Origin: Thermomicrobiales bacterium
GTDB lineage: Bacteria > Chloroflexota > Chloroflexia > Thermomicrobiales > CFX8
DNA: 61,395 nucleotides
Direction: 5' to 3'
Assembly (NCBI GenBank): GCA_023954495.1
Contig: JAMLIA010000009.1
Location: 1-61,395 of the forward strand
Shown here one piece after another: positions 8,599 through 15,916 of the stretch (positions are counted from its first letter, which is position 1; every line of letters begins with the position of its first letter). A program made the translations under genes and the position numbers. Below the pieces are notes generated by a model. That model was not told the DNA's origin. It was given only the letters and a program-made list of their open reading frames with translations, and ran no database searches.

Positions 8599-9079
8599 AC
8601 CGACTCTCAAAATCAGGATGATGATCGTTAGCTGCTGGTAGCGCCAGCTGGCGGATATCGCTGCGCTGCAGTTGCGCAGGTTGGTCGCGCCGATCGAAGC
8701 AGGCGCGCAGGACCGCCCGCACAATGTCGAGGTCGCGCCGATCCAGCTCCGGCAAGCGCCGCAGGTAGAGCAGCAGCTCCGGATCGTCCAGCCCGACGCC
8801 GATCGCATCGAGCGTGACATCGCCGGGCAGCGCCAACCCTGCCTGCGCATAGAGCTCGGTCCAGGAGTGCCCCATCGCCCCGCAGACGCGGGTCAGCACA
8901 TCCAGCCCCGGACGGCCGGGCTGGCCGCGCTCCAGACGCGACAGATAGCCGCGACTGACACCGGCGCGCGCGGCGAGCTCATCCTGCGTCCAGCCAAGCT
9001 CGCGCCGCCAGCGCGCCAGCACCGGCCCCAGCACGCGCCCGGTCGGGTCCGTTCCGTCTAGCGTCAGCGATCGTGACAT
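8597..9079 (-). CDS. XRE-family helix-turn-helix regulator
   Basis: 160 residues. Residues about 18-75 form a Cro/C1-type HTH (RELGWTQDELAARAGVSRGYLSRLERGQPGRPGLDVLTRVCGAMG). The C-terminal half is mainly helical and charged (LDDPELLLYLRRLPELDRRDLDIVRAVLRA) and may mediate dimerisation. No metal-binding or enzymatic motif is visible. It lies upstream of, and in the same direction as, the DUF2089/MFS operon but is separated from it by that operon's own promoter. It could regulate the neighbouring efflux genes (inference). Confidence 0.85.
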   Translation of the reverse strand: MSRSLTLDGTDPTGRVLGPVLARWRRELGWTQDELAARAGVSRGYLSRLERGQPGRPGLDVLTRVCGAMGHSWTELYAQAGLALPGDVTLDAIGVGLDDPELLLYLRRLPELDRRDLDIVRAVLRACFDRRDQPAQLQRSDIRQLALPAANDHHPDFESR

Positions 9080-9083
9080 GGAA

Positions 9084-9120
9084 CCTCACCCCCTGCCCCT
9101 CTCCCGTGGGTAGAGGGGTG
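9084..9120. repeat. Dispersed CCTCACCCC/CCCCTCTCCC hairpin repeat, copy 1
   Basis: CCTCACCCCCTGCCCCTCTC followed by a short loop and AGAGGGG forms an imperfect hairpin. The same design occurs at 44490-44529 and 61126-61180. It sits 5 bp upstream of the XRE start, an intergenic position like the other two. Confidence 0.55.
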
Positions 9121-9236
9121 TCATGGATCGAACAGGTCGCCTGCCGCTTTGTGCAGGGCAGCGCTGACGCTGCCACCGGCTGGATTCGTTCGCACCATCC
9201 TACCCGGATATACTCCTGCGCGGGAGAGGGGGCCTG

Positions 9237-9665
9237 ATGATCTGGTATAGCGAGTCGACAGATGATGTGGCGGCCGAGGACTTGCACGGCTTCTTCGTTG
9301 GCTGGCCAAATCCGCCAACGCCGGAGACGCACCTGCGCATGCTCCGTGGGAGTTCACACGTCGTCCTGGCACGCGATGGGGACTCGGAGCGAGACGGTCA
9401 GGTCGTGGGCTTCATCACTGCCGTCAGCGATGGTGTGCTGTCGGCGTACATCCCGCTATTGGAAGTGTTGCCGAGATTTCAGAATCACGGGATCGGCAGC
9501 GAGCTAGTCCGACGCATGCTCGACCAGCTTTCGGACTACTACATGATTGACCTTCTTTGTGACACTGAACTGCAGCCCTACTACGAGCGCTTCGCCATGC
9601 GTCGAGCGACAGGCATGATGCTGCGCAATTACGACAGGCAGGCCGGGCGGCCGAACGCCGATTGA
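9237..9665 (+). CDS. GNAT-family N-acetyltransferase
   Basis: 142 residues, ATG at 9237 preceded by GGGAGAGGGGG. The acetyl-CoA-binding region is recognisable: VVGFITAVSDGVLSAYIPLLEVLP as strands 4-5, then RFQNHGIGSELVRRMLDQL, where the usual R/Q-x-x-G-x-G/A loop reads RFQNHGIGS. The C-terminus has the common YYERFAMRRATGMMLRNY ending. The substrate is unknown. It stands alone on the plus strand between two minus-strand units and is convergent with the MFS gene at 9683. Confidence 0.85.
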   Translation: MIWYSESTDDVAAEDLHGFFVGWPNPPTPETHLRMLRGSSHVVLARDGDSERDGQVVGFITAVSDGVLSAYIPLLEVLPRFQNHGIGSELVRRMLDQLSDYYMIDLLCDTELQPYYERFAMRRATGMMLRNYDRQAGRPNAD

Positions 9666-9682
9666 TCGAGACGCCACACGTA

Positions 9683-10981
9683 TCAGGGCTGAACAGTTGA
9701 CTGTGATACATCTGGAATGACATCAGGAATATCTACCGGCGTGCTTTCGATATTGCGCAGGCTGTACGAGGCAAATCCCAGGACGCAGGCGAGCGTGGCC
9801 AGGATTCCGCCACCGATAAACACCGCTCTGACACCATAGGCGTCGGCCAACGGCCCGAAGAGCGCGAGGCCAATCGGCCCGGCAAGTGCCCAGACCATCA
9901 TAAACAGTGAAAGAACGCGGCCCTGATAGTGGTTTGGGACGACCGTTTGGAGGATGGCTCGCGACGGCACCATGCCAATGGCGTAGGTCACGCCCGAGAC
10001 AAACCACCAGAACACTGCCATCCAGAACATGCTGGCTGGCATGAGCGCCGCCAATGCCACCGTCGCGCAGGAGAGTGCGAAGGTGACGAGCATCACGGTA
10101 ACGCGGCGCTGCCGAAATGCCATGACACTCGCAATCAGCCCACCGACAACCACACCTGCGCCACCGCCGCCTTCCATGACGGCAATCGCGTTGACACCGG
10201 CGTGGAAGTACTGCTGCACCAGCAAAGGGGCCATCGCAAATGCCGGCATGATCGTCAGCAGCATGAGAACGTTGATGATCCACATCGCTGCTAGCCCGCG
10301 ATGCCCGAAGACGACCCTGACTCCGGCCCGCGTGTCGGACCACATGCTGCGTGCTGCCTGGGAGACGACGCGGGTCTGTGGAATTGCGAAGAAGAACAGC
10401 GGCACGATGCCGAGCAGCGCGGTCGACACGTCGATCATCAGCGCCCACTGCAACGGCAGCAGCGCAAGCGCCAGGGCCGCAGCTGGCGCAGCAACGATGC
10501 TGCACAAGCCCATCACGAGCTGGTTCATGCCGACGGCACGCGACAGCCACGATGTCGGCACGAGCATGGCGGTGCTCGCCGCTGCGGCCGGCGACTGGAA
10601 TGCCTGCATCGCGCTTCGAATCGCCATCAGCGTATAGATGTGCCAGAGCGCAACTCGATCGACGGCAAACAGGATGACAAGGATGACCATGCACAGCGCT
10701 GTGATTGCGTCAGTCAGGATCATGATCAGCCGACGGTCATAGCGGTCGGCAACAACGCCGGCAAAGATGCCAAGTACCCCCTGGGGCAACATCGCAGCAA
10801 TACCGGCGGCGGCCAACACACTCGCCGAACCGGTAGTCAGGGTGAGCCACCAGATGAGAACGAATTGTGTGAGAAAGCTGCCGAAGAGCGAGACCGATTG
10901 CCCGATCAGGATCACAAAGAATCTGACCCGCCACGGCTCGTCTTCACGCGGTTCGCGGTGAACGCTCAACGACTGGTTCAT
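9683..10981 (-). CDS. MFS transporter controlled by adjacent TetR
   Basis: 432 residues with about 12 membrane helices, MFS_3-like (ADRYDRRLIMILTDA in the 2-3 loop, VVPNHYQGRVLSLFMMVWALAGPIG in the C half). It is more distant from the 0.6-8.1 kb cluster but of the same broad class (TTGSASVLAAAGIAAMLP after helix 1). Its ATG overlaps the TetR stop (10978-10981), so it is the TetR-regulated member of a two-gene operon. The arrangement is the usual one for inducible multidrug or antibiotic efflux (family knowledge); the inducer is unknown. Confidence 0.87.
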   Translation of the reverse strand: MNQSLSVHREPREDEPWRVRFFVILIGQSVSLFGSFLTQFVLIWWLTLTTGSASVLAAAGIAAMLPQGVLGIFAGVVADRYDRRLIMILTDAITALCMVILVILFAVDRVALWHIYTLMAIRSAMQAFQSPAAAASTAMLVPTSWLSRAVGMNQLVMGLCSIVAAPAAALALALLPLQWALMIDVSTALLGIVPLFFFAIPQTRVVSQAARSMWSDTRAGVRVVFGHRGLAAMWIINVLMLLTIMPAFAMAPLLVQQYFHAGVNAIAVMEGGGGAGVVVGGLIASVMAFRQRRVTVMLVTFALSCATVALAALMPASMFWMAVFWWFVSGVTYAIGMVPSRAILQTVVPNHYQGRVLSLFMMVWALAGPIGLALFGPLADAYGVRAVFIGGGILATLACVLGFASYSLRNIESTPVDIPDVIPDVSQSTVQP

Positions 10982-11517
10982 CGGGCTAGCCGAAGAAGCT
11001 CTTCACGAAGCTCGGCGCGTTCGGCTTCTGTTACCAGTGGCCAATCGAAGAATTCGCCGTACCACCAACCATCACAAGCGGCGCGGATGAGTAGAGCGCG
11101 ACCAGGCATGAGCCCGTCGGCGGGCGGTTGCAACGTCGGGGATGCGGCATAGAACTCATCGGCAACTCCCCAACTCTCCTGGAACACGGACCAGATCTGA
11201 GAAAGGATGCGTGGCATGGCGGGGTCACCATCGAACGTCGCGCGAATATAGGCGCGATGCCAGCGACCGGCGCTCGACTCGTCTTCTGTAGCCAACTCCC
11301 GGCGCAGAGCCTCGTCGAAGCTCTGCAACTGTTCTGTGAGGACACCTTCCACCAGCGCGGCTTTTGTCGGGAAGTGGTGCAGTAGCCCACCCTTACTGAC
11401 TCCAGCGTCAGCCGCAACGGCATCCATCGAGAGCGAAGCAGCACCGTGATCCAATATGCGCTGAATCGAGGAATCAATGATCGCCTGTCGAGTTTTCTCA
11501 GGAGCCTTCTTTGTCAC
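10978..11517 (-). CDS. TetR/AcrR-family repressor of the MFS efflux gene
   Basis: 179 residues from a GTG at 11517. The N-terminal DNA-binding domain is clear: RQAIIDSSIQRILDHGAASLSMDAVAADAGVS then KGGLLHHFPTKAALV, the typical TetR recognition helix region. The C-terminal part is a ligand/dimerisation domain (TetR_C type) ending in FFDWPLVTEAERAELREELLRLA. Two operator-like inverted repeats with identical ACCGTC half-sites lie 15-65 bp upstream, so autorepression together with the coupled MFS gene is likely. Confidence 0.9.
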   Translation of the reverse strand: MTKKAPEKTRQAIIDSSIQRILDHGAASLSMDAVAADAGVSKGGLLHHFPTKAALVEGVLTEQLQSFDEALRRELATEDESSAGRWHRAYIRATFDGDPAMPRILSQIWSVFQESWGVADEFYAASPTLQPPADGLMPGRALLIRAACDGWWYGEFFDWPLVTEAERAELREELLRLAR

Positions 11518-11531
11518 ATTCGATACCTGCT

Positions 11532-11559
11532 TTCAAACCGTCTGAACAGACGGTTTGAA
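11532..11559. promoter_or_regulatory. TetR operator candidate 1 (perfect 13-bp inverted repeat)
   Basis: TTCAAACCGTCTG (11532-11544), 2-bp centre, then CAGACGGTTTGAA (11547-11559): a perfect palindrome of the kind bound by TetR regulators. It ends 15 bp before the repressor start codon, so binding would block transcription or its early elongation. Confidence 0.75.
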
Positions 11560-11562
11560 TCT

Positions 11563-11582
11563 TACCGTCCACATAGACGGTA
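11563..11582. promoter_or_regulatory. TetR operator candidate 2 (same half-site and spacing)
   Basis: TACCGTC (11563-11569), 6 bp, GACGGTA (11576-11582). The ACCGTC-N6-GACGGT core is identical to that of the first palindrome, with centres 27 bp apart (about 2.5 turns). Two sites on nearly opposite helix faces suggest two dimers bound over the promoter. Confidence 0.65.
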
Positions 11583-11708
11583 TGCAAGATGTAGTGGGAT
11601 CTGGCAGACACTCAGGCACAACTGACGCCCCATTGCTGTTGACGGGCAAGGCACCTGTCAGACGCAATGGGGCGTTATCGGCGTATGAAGTGACCTGATG
11701 AGTGCGGA

Positions 11709-12263
11709 TTACTCGGATTCCCGGCGCTTCCACAATCCGTTCGACGGCACTCGCAGGGCGCGGTTGAACTTACTGGATGCATTCTCCCAGGCGATAATCT
11801 CGGTCAGCTCAACGATGGCGTCATCGTCAAACTGCTCGCGAACGCGGGCAAAGAGTTCGTCGTCGACATCGCGATCAGAGAAGGTCATGGCGTCGGCGTA
11901 GGCGAGGGCGACGCTGTCGCGTTCGTCGAAGAGGCCGCTGGCTTCCCAATCGTCGGTCAGTGCGTCAAGCTGGTCATCCGAGACACCAAGGTGGCTGCCG
12001 ACGGCAGCGTTGATGTCCGTTCAGAACTCGCAACCATTGATTGATGCCACGCGGCGATTCAGGATCGCTGTCAGTCTCGCGTCGATCAAGCCCGACTCGG
12101 CAAGCGCGGCCCACATTCCTTTGGCCGCGCGATAGATCGGCTCGCGCCGGGCGTAGAGGACATGGCCACCGAACGGACGACCAGACTTACGCACCTGCTG
12201 CTCAATCGGGCGACGCAGGTCGTCGGGTAGCTGGGTGTAATCGGCTCCAGGGATACGGGTCAT
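11709..12263 (-). CDS. AhpD-like carboxymuconolactone decarboxylase family protein; candidate selenoprotein (CxxU)
   Basis: Reading from the ATG at 12263 (SD GGGAGG, 7-bp spacing) the frame runs to a TAA at 11709-11711 with a single internal TGA at 12021-12023, codon 81. The region reads LNRRVASINGCEF-TGA-TDINAAVGSHLG. In AhpD/CMD proteins this is the CxxC redox motif, and the TGA falls exactly on the second cysteine, the reactive one in AhpD. Downstream sequence remains a good CMD protein (SGLFDERDSVALAYADAM, VELTEIIAWENASSKFNRAL), with no further stop or frameshift. A stem-loop with SECIS geometry begins right after the TGA. I therefore read it as a 184-residue selenoprotein with peroxidase- or disulfide-type redox function. 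The alternative is a nonsense-mutated pseudogene or a sequencing error. Confidence 0.72.
11983..12016 (-). promoter_or_regulatory. Candidate bacterial SECIS stem-loop
   Basis: On the minus strand, 4 nt after the TGA, ACATCAA pairs with TTGGTGT (one G-U). Inside it, GCTGCC-GTC-GGCAGC (11994-12008) makes a perfect 6-bp stem with a 3-nt loop. The apical loop begins 18 nt after the TGA and its first base is G. This fits the known bacterial SECIS pattern (stem-loop within the ORF just after UGA, loop about 16-37 nt away, G among the first loop bases). The element is in coding sequence, as expected for bacteria. Confidence 0.6.
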
Positions 12264-12394
12264 CGTAATGCCTCCCGCGTTTCGACACATCGTTGTGCCA
12301 CTCACCGTGCAGGCTAGCACACCGTCACGCACCGTCGAGAGCCACTACAATCGCCCGGGGGAAGCCACTGCGGCACAAGTGAGGAGACGCGATC

Positions 12395-13873
12395 GTGAGC
12401 ACGAGCTATGACGTCGTCGTTGTTGGCGCTGGGAACGCCGCTCTCTGCGCGGCGCTGGCGGCGCGCGAGCAGGGCGCGAGTGTCCTGGTCCTGGAGCGCG
12501 CTCCACACGCCGAGCGCGGCGGCAACAGCCGCTACACTGCCGGTGCGTTCCGGCTCGCCTTCAACGGCGTCGAAGACCTGTTGGAGGTCGTGCCCGAGCT
12601 GACCGAGCATGAGCGGGCAACGACCGATTTCGGCAGCTATACGGCTGACCAGTTCTTCGCCGACATGGCCCGCATCACCCAGTATCGCGCCGATCCCGAC
12701 CTCGTCCCGATCCTGATCGACCAGAGCCGCGCCGCTGCCGTCTGGATGCGCACGCACGGTGTCCGCTTCTCGCCGAGCTACGGCCGACAGGCGTTCCGCA
12801 TCGGCGAACGCTTCCGTTTCTGGGGTGGACTTGCAGTTGAGGTCACCGGTGGTGGCCCAGGGCTGATCGAGGCGCTGATGCAGGCGATTGAAGCCGAAGG
12901 CATTGAGATTCGCTATGAGTGTGGCGCGACCGACCTCATTGAAGCGGACGGCACGGTGCGCGGCGTCGTCGCTCGCCAGAACGGACGGCGCGAAGAGATC
13001 CGCGCCGAAGCGGTTGTGCTGGCCAGCGGCGGATTCGAGGCCAACGCCGAGTGGCGCACGCGCTACCTCGGTCCGGGCTGGGATCTGGCGAAAGTCCGCG
13101 GCACGCGCTTCAACACCGGCGATGGCATCCGCATGGCGCTGAATGTCGGTGCGATTCCCTGGGGCAACTGGTCTGGCTCGCACGCAGTTGCCTGGGATCG
13201 CAACGCGCCTGACTTCGGCGACCTGCGGGTCGGCGACAACTTCCAGAAGCACAGCTACCCGTTCGGCATCATGGTGAACGCCAACGGCGAGCGCTTCGTC
13301 GACGAGGGCGCTGACTTCCGCAACTACACCTACGCCAAGTATGGGCAGGTGGTATTGCAACAGCCCGGCCAGTTCGCCTGGCAGGTGTTCGACGCCAAGG
13401 TCACTCATCTTCTGCGCGATGAGTACCGCATTCGCGAGGTGACGAAGGTGCGCGCCGACACGCTCGAAGAGCTGGCCAGCAAGCTGGAGGACGTCAACGG
13501 CACACGCTTCCTGGAGGTGATTGAGGAGTACAACGCAGCCGTGCAGGACAACGTGCCGTTCGATCCGACGATGAAGGACGGACGCGGCACGACCGGTCTC
13601 GATGTGCCGAAGTCGAACTGGGCGAACCAGCTCGATACGCCGCCGTACGAAGCCTATGAGGTGACCTGTGGCATCACCTTCACCTTCGGCGGCCTGCGCA
13701 TCGACCGCGAGGCGCGAGTGCTGGACACGGCTCTGCAACCGATCCCCGGCCTGTACGCGGCTGGGGAGCTGGTCGGCGGGCTGTTCTACTTCAACTACCC
13801 CGGCGGCACCGGTCTCACCTCAGGCTCTGTCTTCGGTCGGATTGCCGGGACGAGCGCCGGACGCCGGCTGTAA
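12395..13873 (+). CDS. FAD-dependent dehydrogenase, TcuA (tricarballylate dehydrogenase)-like
   Basis: 492 residues from a GTG at 12395 with GAGGAGACG upstream. The N-terminus is a Rossmann FAD site (DVVVVGAGNAALCAALAAREQGASVLVLE). The FAD-binding_2/fumarate-reductase-flavoprotein fold continues with ERGGNSRYTAGAFR, GGPGLIEALMQAIEAEGIEI, the second FAD contact VVLASGGFEAN, and the C-terminal YAAGELVGGLFYFNYPGGTGLTSGSVFGRIAG. These are the landmarks of tricarballylate dehydrogenase and related soluble fumarate-reductase-like flavoproteins. The partner TcuB is absent nearby, so the true substrate is uncertain. Probably cytoplasmic and monocistronic. Confidence 0.82.
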   Translation: MSTSYDVVVVGAGNAALCAALAAREQGASVLVLERAPHAERGGNSRYTAGAFRLAFNGVEDLLEVVPELTEHERATTDFGSYTADQFFADMARITQYRADPDLVPILIDQSRAAAVWMRTHGVRFSPSYGRQAFRIGERFRFWGGLAVEVTGGGPGLIEALMQAIEAEGIEIRYECGATDLIEADGTVRGVVARQNGRREEIRAEAVVLASGGFEANAEWRTRYLGPGWDLAKVRGTRFNTGDGIRMALNVGAIPWGNWSGSHAVAWDRNAPDFGDLRVGDNFQKHSYPFGIMVNANGERFVDEGADFRNYTYAKYGQVVLQQPGQFAWQVFDAKVTHLLRDEYRIREVTKVRADTLEELASKLEDVNGTRFLEVIEEYNAAVQDNVPFDPTMKDGRGTTGLDVPKSNWANQLDTPPYEAYEVTCGITFTFGGLRIDREARVLDTALQPIPGLYAAGELVGGLFYFNYPGGTGLTSGSVFGRIAGTSAGRRL

Positions 13874-13944
13874 GGAGAGCGGCGGCGAGCCTCGCTTCGT
13901 GGCGGGATCGGCAGCAGGTGTTCGGTCGGCAGCCCGCCCCGAAT

Positions 13945-14113
13945 CCTGTCATTTCGAGCAGCAGCGAGAAGTCTCCCACCCGTTTGAGGCAGTCGGGCTG
14001 GGAGGAGCGGATCCTTCACTGTGTTCAGGATGTCAGAGAAGAGGACGGGGCGCGGCGACGTTCGTCTGTATCGGGCCGAAGGAGATTTCTCGCGTGCGCG
14101 CTCGAAATGACAG
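13945..14113. repeat. Dispersed palindromic repeat (CTGTCAT... family), copy A
   Basis: CCTGTCATTTCGAGC at the left end and GCTCGAAATGACAG at the right end are inverted; inside, CGAGAAGTCTCCC and GGAGATTTCTCG are also inverted. The internal CTCCCACCCGTTTGA is shared with the repeats at 28.3-28.8 kb. The element fills the 300-bp gap 13874-14173, which contains no convincing gene. It resembles a non-autonomous, MITE- or REP-like unit. Confidence 0.6.
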
Positions 14114-14173
14114 AGAGCGAGGCCGGCTGCCAACCGGACGTTTCTTGCTATCCGCTGCCTTGATTCAGCGGGG

Positions 14174-15103
14174 CTACGACGCGTCCGAATCCGCTGATAC
14201 GAGGCGGCGCAGGGTAGCAATATGCGCGGGTGTCGTACCGCAGCAGCCGCCAACAATCCGCGCGCCAAGCGCCAGCCAGTCGCTCACGTAGGCGGCGTAG
14301 CGTTGCGGGCCGATAGCGTCTTCCAACTCCCAGCGATCGGAGGCGACGGGCGGACCGAGGTTGCCGTACGCGCCGATTGGCAAAGTCGTGGACTGGGCAA
14401 GGTTGCGCAGCGCCGTCTCGACGTGTGGTGTCGGGATGCAGTTGACGAGCAGCCCATCCGGCCCGAGGGGCGCAAGCGCACTCGCTGCGTCGGCAAGCGA
14501 CTCACCGGAGAGCAGATGACCATCTTCGCTGCAGACAAAGCTCACGAGCACCGGCAGGCCGGTGGACAGAGCGGCCTGCGCCGCCGCGTACGCCTCACGA
14601 ATACAGTTCATCGTCTCGATCAGAATCAGGTCGACGCCAGCACCGGCTAGCCACGCAGCAAGCAGCCCGTGTTCCCGAGCCAGTGCCGCGTCGTCTGGCA
14701 CCAGCCAGGGTGAGAAGCAATCCTCAACCGGCGAGATCGAGCCTGCTACCCAGACCGGGCGAGCCGCCGCGTCCGCCGCCTCTCGGGCCAGCGCGACGGC
14801 GCGGTGCGTCAGGTGTTCTGCCCGACCGGCAAGCCTAGCGCGCTCGACGGCACGCTCGTTCGTCCGGAATGTGTTGGCGGTGAGGATGTCCGCTCCGGAT
14901 TCGACGTAGGCGGCGTGAATCTGCTGCACAGCATCCTGATGCAGCAGCAGCGCCTGGGCAGACCAGAGCGGCTCCGGCGTTGGAACACCGCGCCGCTCCA
15001 GCTCAGTGCCGAGCGCGCCGTCGACGATCAGCGCGTCCGGCTGGCGCAGTCGTTCGCGAAACGCCACGCTGCGCTCACTCGACTGGATGCCAGCGCCAGG
15101 CAT
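14174..15103 (-). CDS. Homocysteine S-methyltransferase family protein
   Basis: About 309 residues using the ATG at 15103 (GAGG 9 bp upstream; TTG 15118, ATG 15109 and GTG 15067 are alternatives, the last avoiding overlap with the upstream gene). The fold is the methionine-synthase-type barrel: DGALGTELERRG at the N-terminus, ADILTANTFRTN, VAGSISP, DLILIETMNCIREA. Zinc ligands are the Cys of LLVNCIPTP and the CC pair of RIVGGCCGTTPAHI near the end. Members transfer a methyl from S-methylmethionine, SAM or betaine to homocysteine (MmuM, BHMT). The donor cannot be deduced. The trans-sulfuration enzyme at 20995 is the other sulfur-amino-acid gene nearby. Confidence 0.85.
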   Translation of the reverse strand: MPGAGIQSSERSVAFRERLRQPDALIVDGALGTELERRGVPTPEPLWSAQALLLHQDAVQQIHAAYVESGADILTANTFRTNERAVERARLAGRAEHLTHRAVALAREAADAAARPVWVAGSISPVEDCFSPWLVPDDAALAREHGLLAAWLAGAGVDLILIETMNCIREAYAAAQAALSTGLPVLVSFVCSEDGHLLSGESLADAASALAPLGPDGLLVNCIPTPHVETALRNLAQSTTLPIGAYGNLGPPVASDRWELEDAIGPQRYAAYVSDWLALGARIVGGCCGTTPAHIATLRRLVSADSDAS

Positions 15104-15893
15104 CGCCATCAACCTCAATCCGACCGAGGCCGGGGAAGGGCGTGTGGTACGCCATCACCAGATGGCCGGACTCGGCAGCATAAGCGAGCAGCCGTCGCCG
15201 TGTGCGAACCGTCTGATCCGGGTCGCCGTCGAAACTGATGTACCAGTCAGGATAGCCGGGCTGAAATGCCAGGTGGAATGTGTCAGCCACGTGGAGCAGC
15301 TTGTCGTCACCATCACCGAAGACCAGCGCCATCATGCCTTCTGCATGGCCAGGAGCCGGGATCGTGCCAATGCCCGGAATGACGTCGTCACCGGGATTCA
15401 TGCGCCGATAGCGATCGGCGAGTCCCAGAAGTTGGCGTTGCGCTACGTCGTTTGGCTCGGCTGTCAGACGTTGCCATTCTTGCTCACTCATGACGTAGGT
15501 AGCATTGGGGAAGGTTGGGTTGCCCGCTCTATCAGTGTTCCCGCCGATATGGTCGCCATGACCATGGGTCGAAATGACCAAATGAACGCCCGCCGGATCA
15601 ATGCCCGCCGCTTCGAGGCCATCGACCATCGCACTACGAGCATTGTCGTCATTGGGGCCGTTACCAGTATCGACAACTACCATGGCATCACCGACTTGCG
15701 CGACGAGGATGTTCATCGCCATTTTCAGTGGTGTGCCGGACTCGGCGACCCAACGATCGACCGCTGCCCGGAGCTCTTCGGCGGGGGCATTGATAAAGGA
15801 CGGGCCACCCCCTGGCGGAACCTCGCGCTCCAATTCACAGATCACTGTGTACTGTATGCCGCCGTGCTGGAACCGATGAAATCGCCCTGACAT
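15075..15893 (-). CDS. MBL-fold metallo-hydrolase
   Basis: 272 residues from the ATG at 15893 (a TTG one codon earlier is possible). The metallo-beta-lactamase signature is complete: VVVDTGNGP, then THGHGDHIGG (HxHxDH), the third histidine in PAPGHAEGMMAL and a final YHTPFPG. The pattern is like the N-acyl-homoserine-lactonase/quorum-quenching-like group, which binds two metal ions (family knowledge), but the substrate is unknown. No signal peptide. The 3' end overlaps or abuts the methyltransferase start, indicating an operon. Confidence 0.88.
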   Translation of the reverse strand: MSGRFHRFQHGGIQYTVICELEREVPPGGGPSFINAPAEELRAAVDRWVAESGTPLKMAMNILVAQVGDAMVVVDTGNGPNDDNARSAMVDGLEAAGIDPAGVHLVISTHGHGDHIGGNTDRAGNPTFPNATYVMSEQEWQRLTAEPNDVAQRQLLGLADRYRRMNPGDDVIPGIGTIPAPGHAEGMMALVFGDGDDKLLHVADTFHLAFQPGYPDWYISFDGDPDQTVRTRRRLLAYAAESGHLVMAYHTPFPGLGRIEVDGDAWRWHPVE

Positions 15894-15916
15894 CAACCGC
15901 TCCTATCGTCGTTGCT

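Noticed and set aside
11709-12020. Treating the AhpD-like frame as two separate short ORFs
   Set aside because: The downstream part has no start or SD, and the two halves together make one complete CMD-family domain.
12314-13738. Long minus-strand open frame opposite the TcuA-like gene
   Set aside because: Antisense shadow of a well-supported flavoprotein; composition is Ala/Val/Arg-rich without domain motifs.
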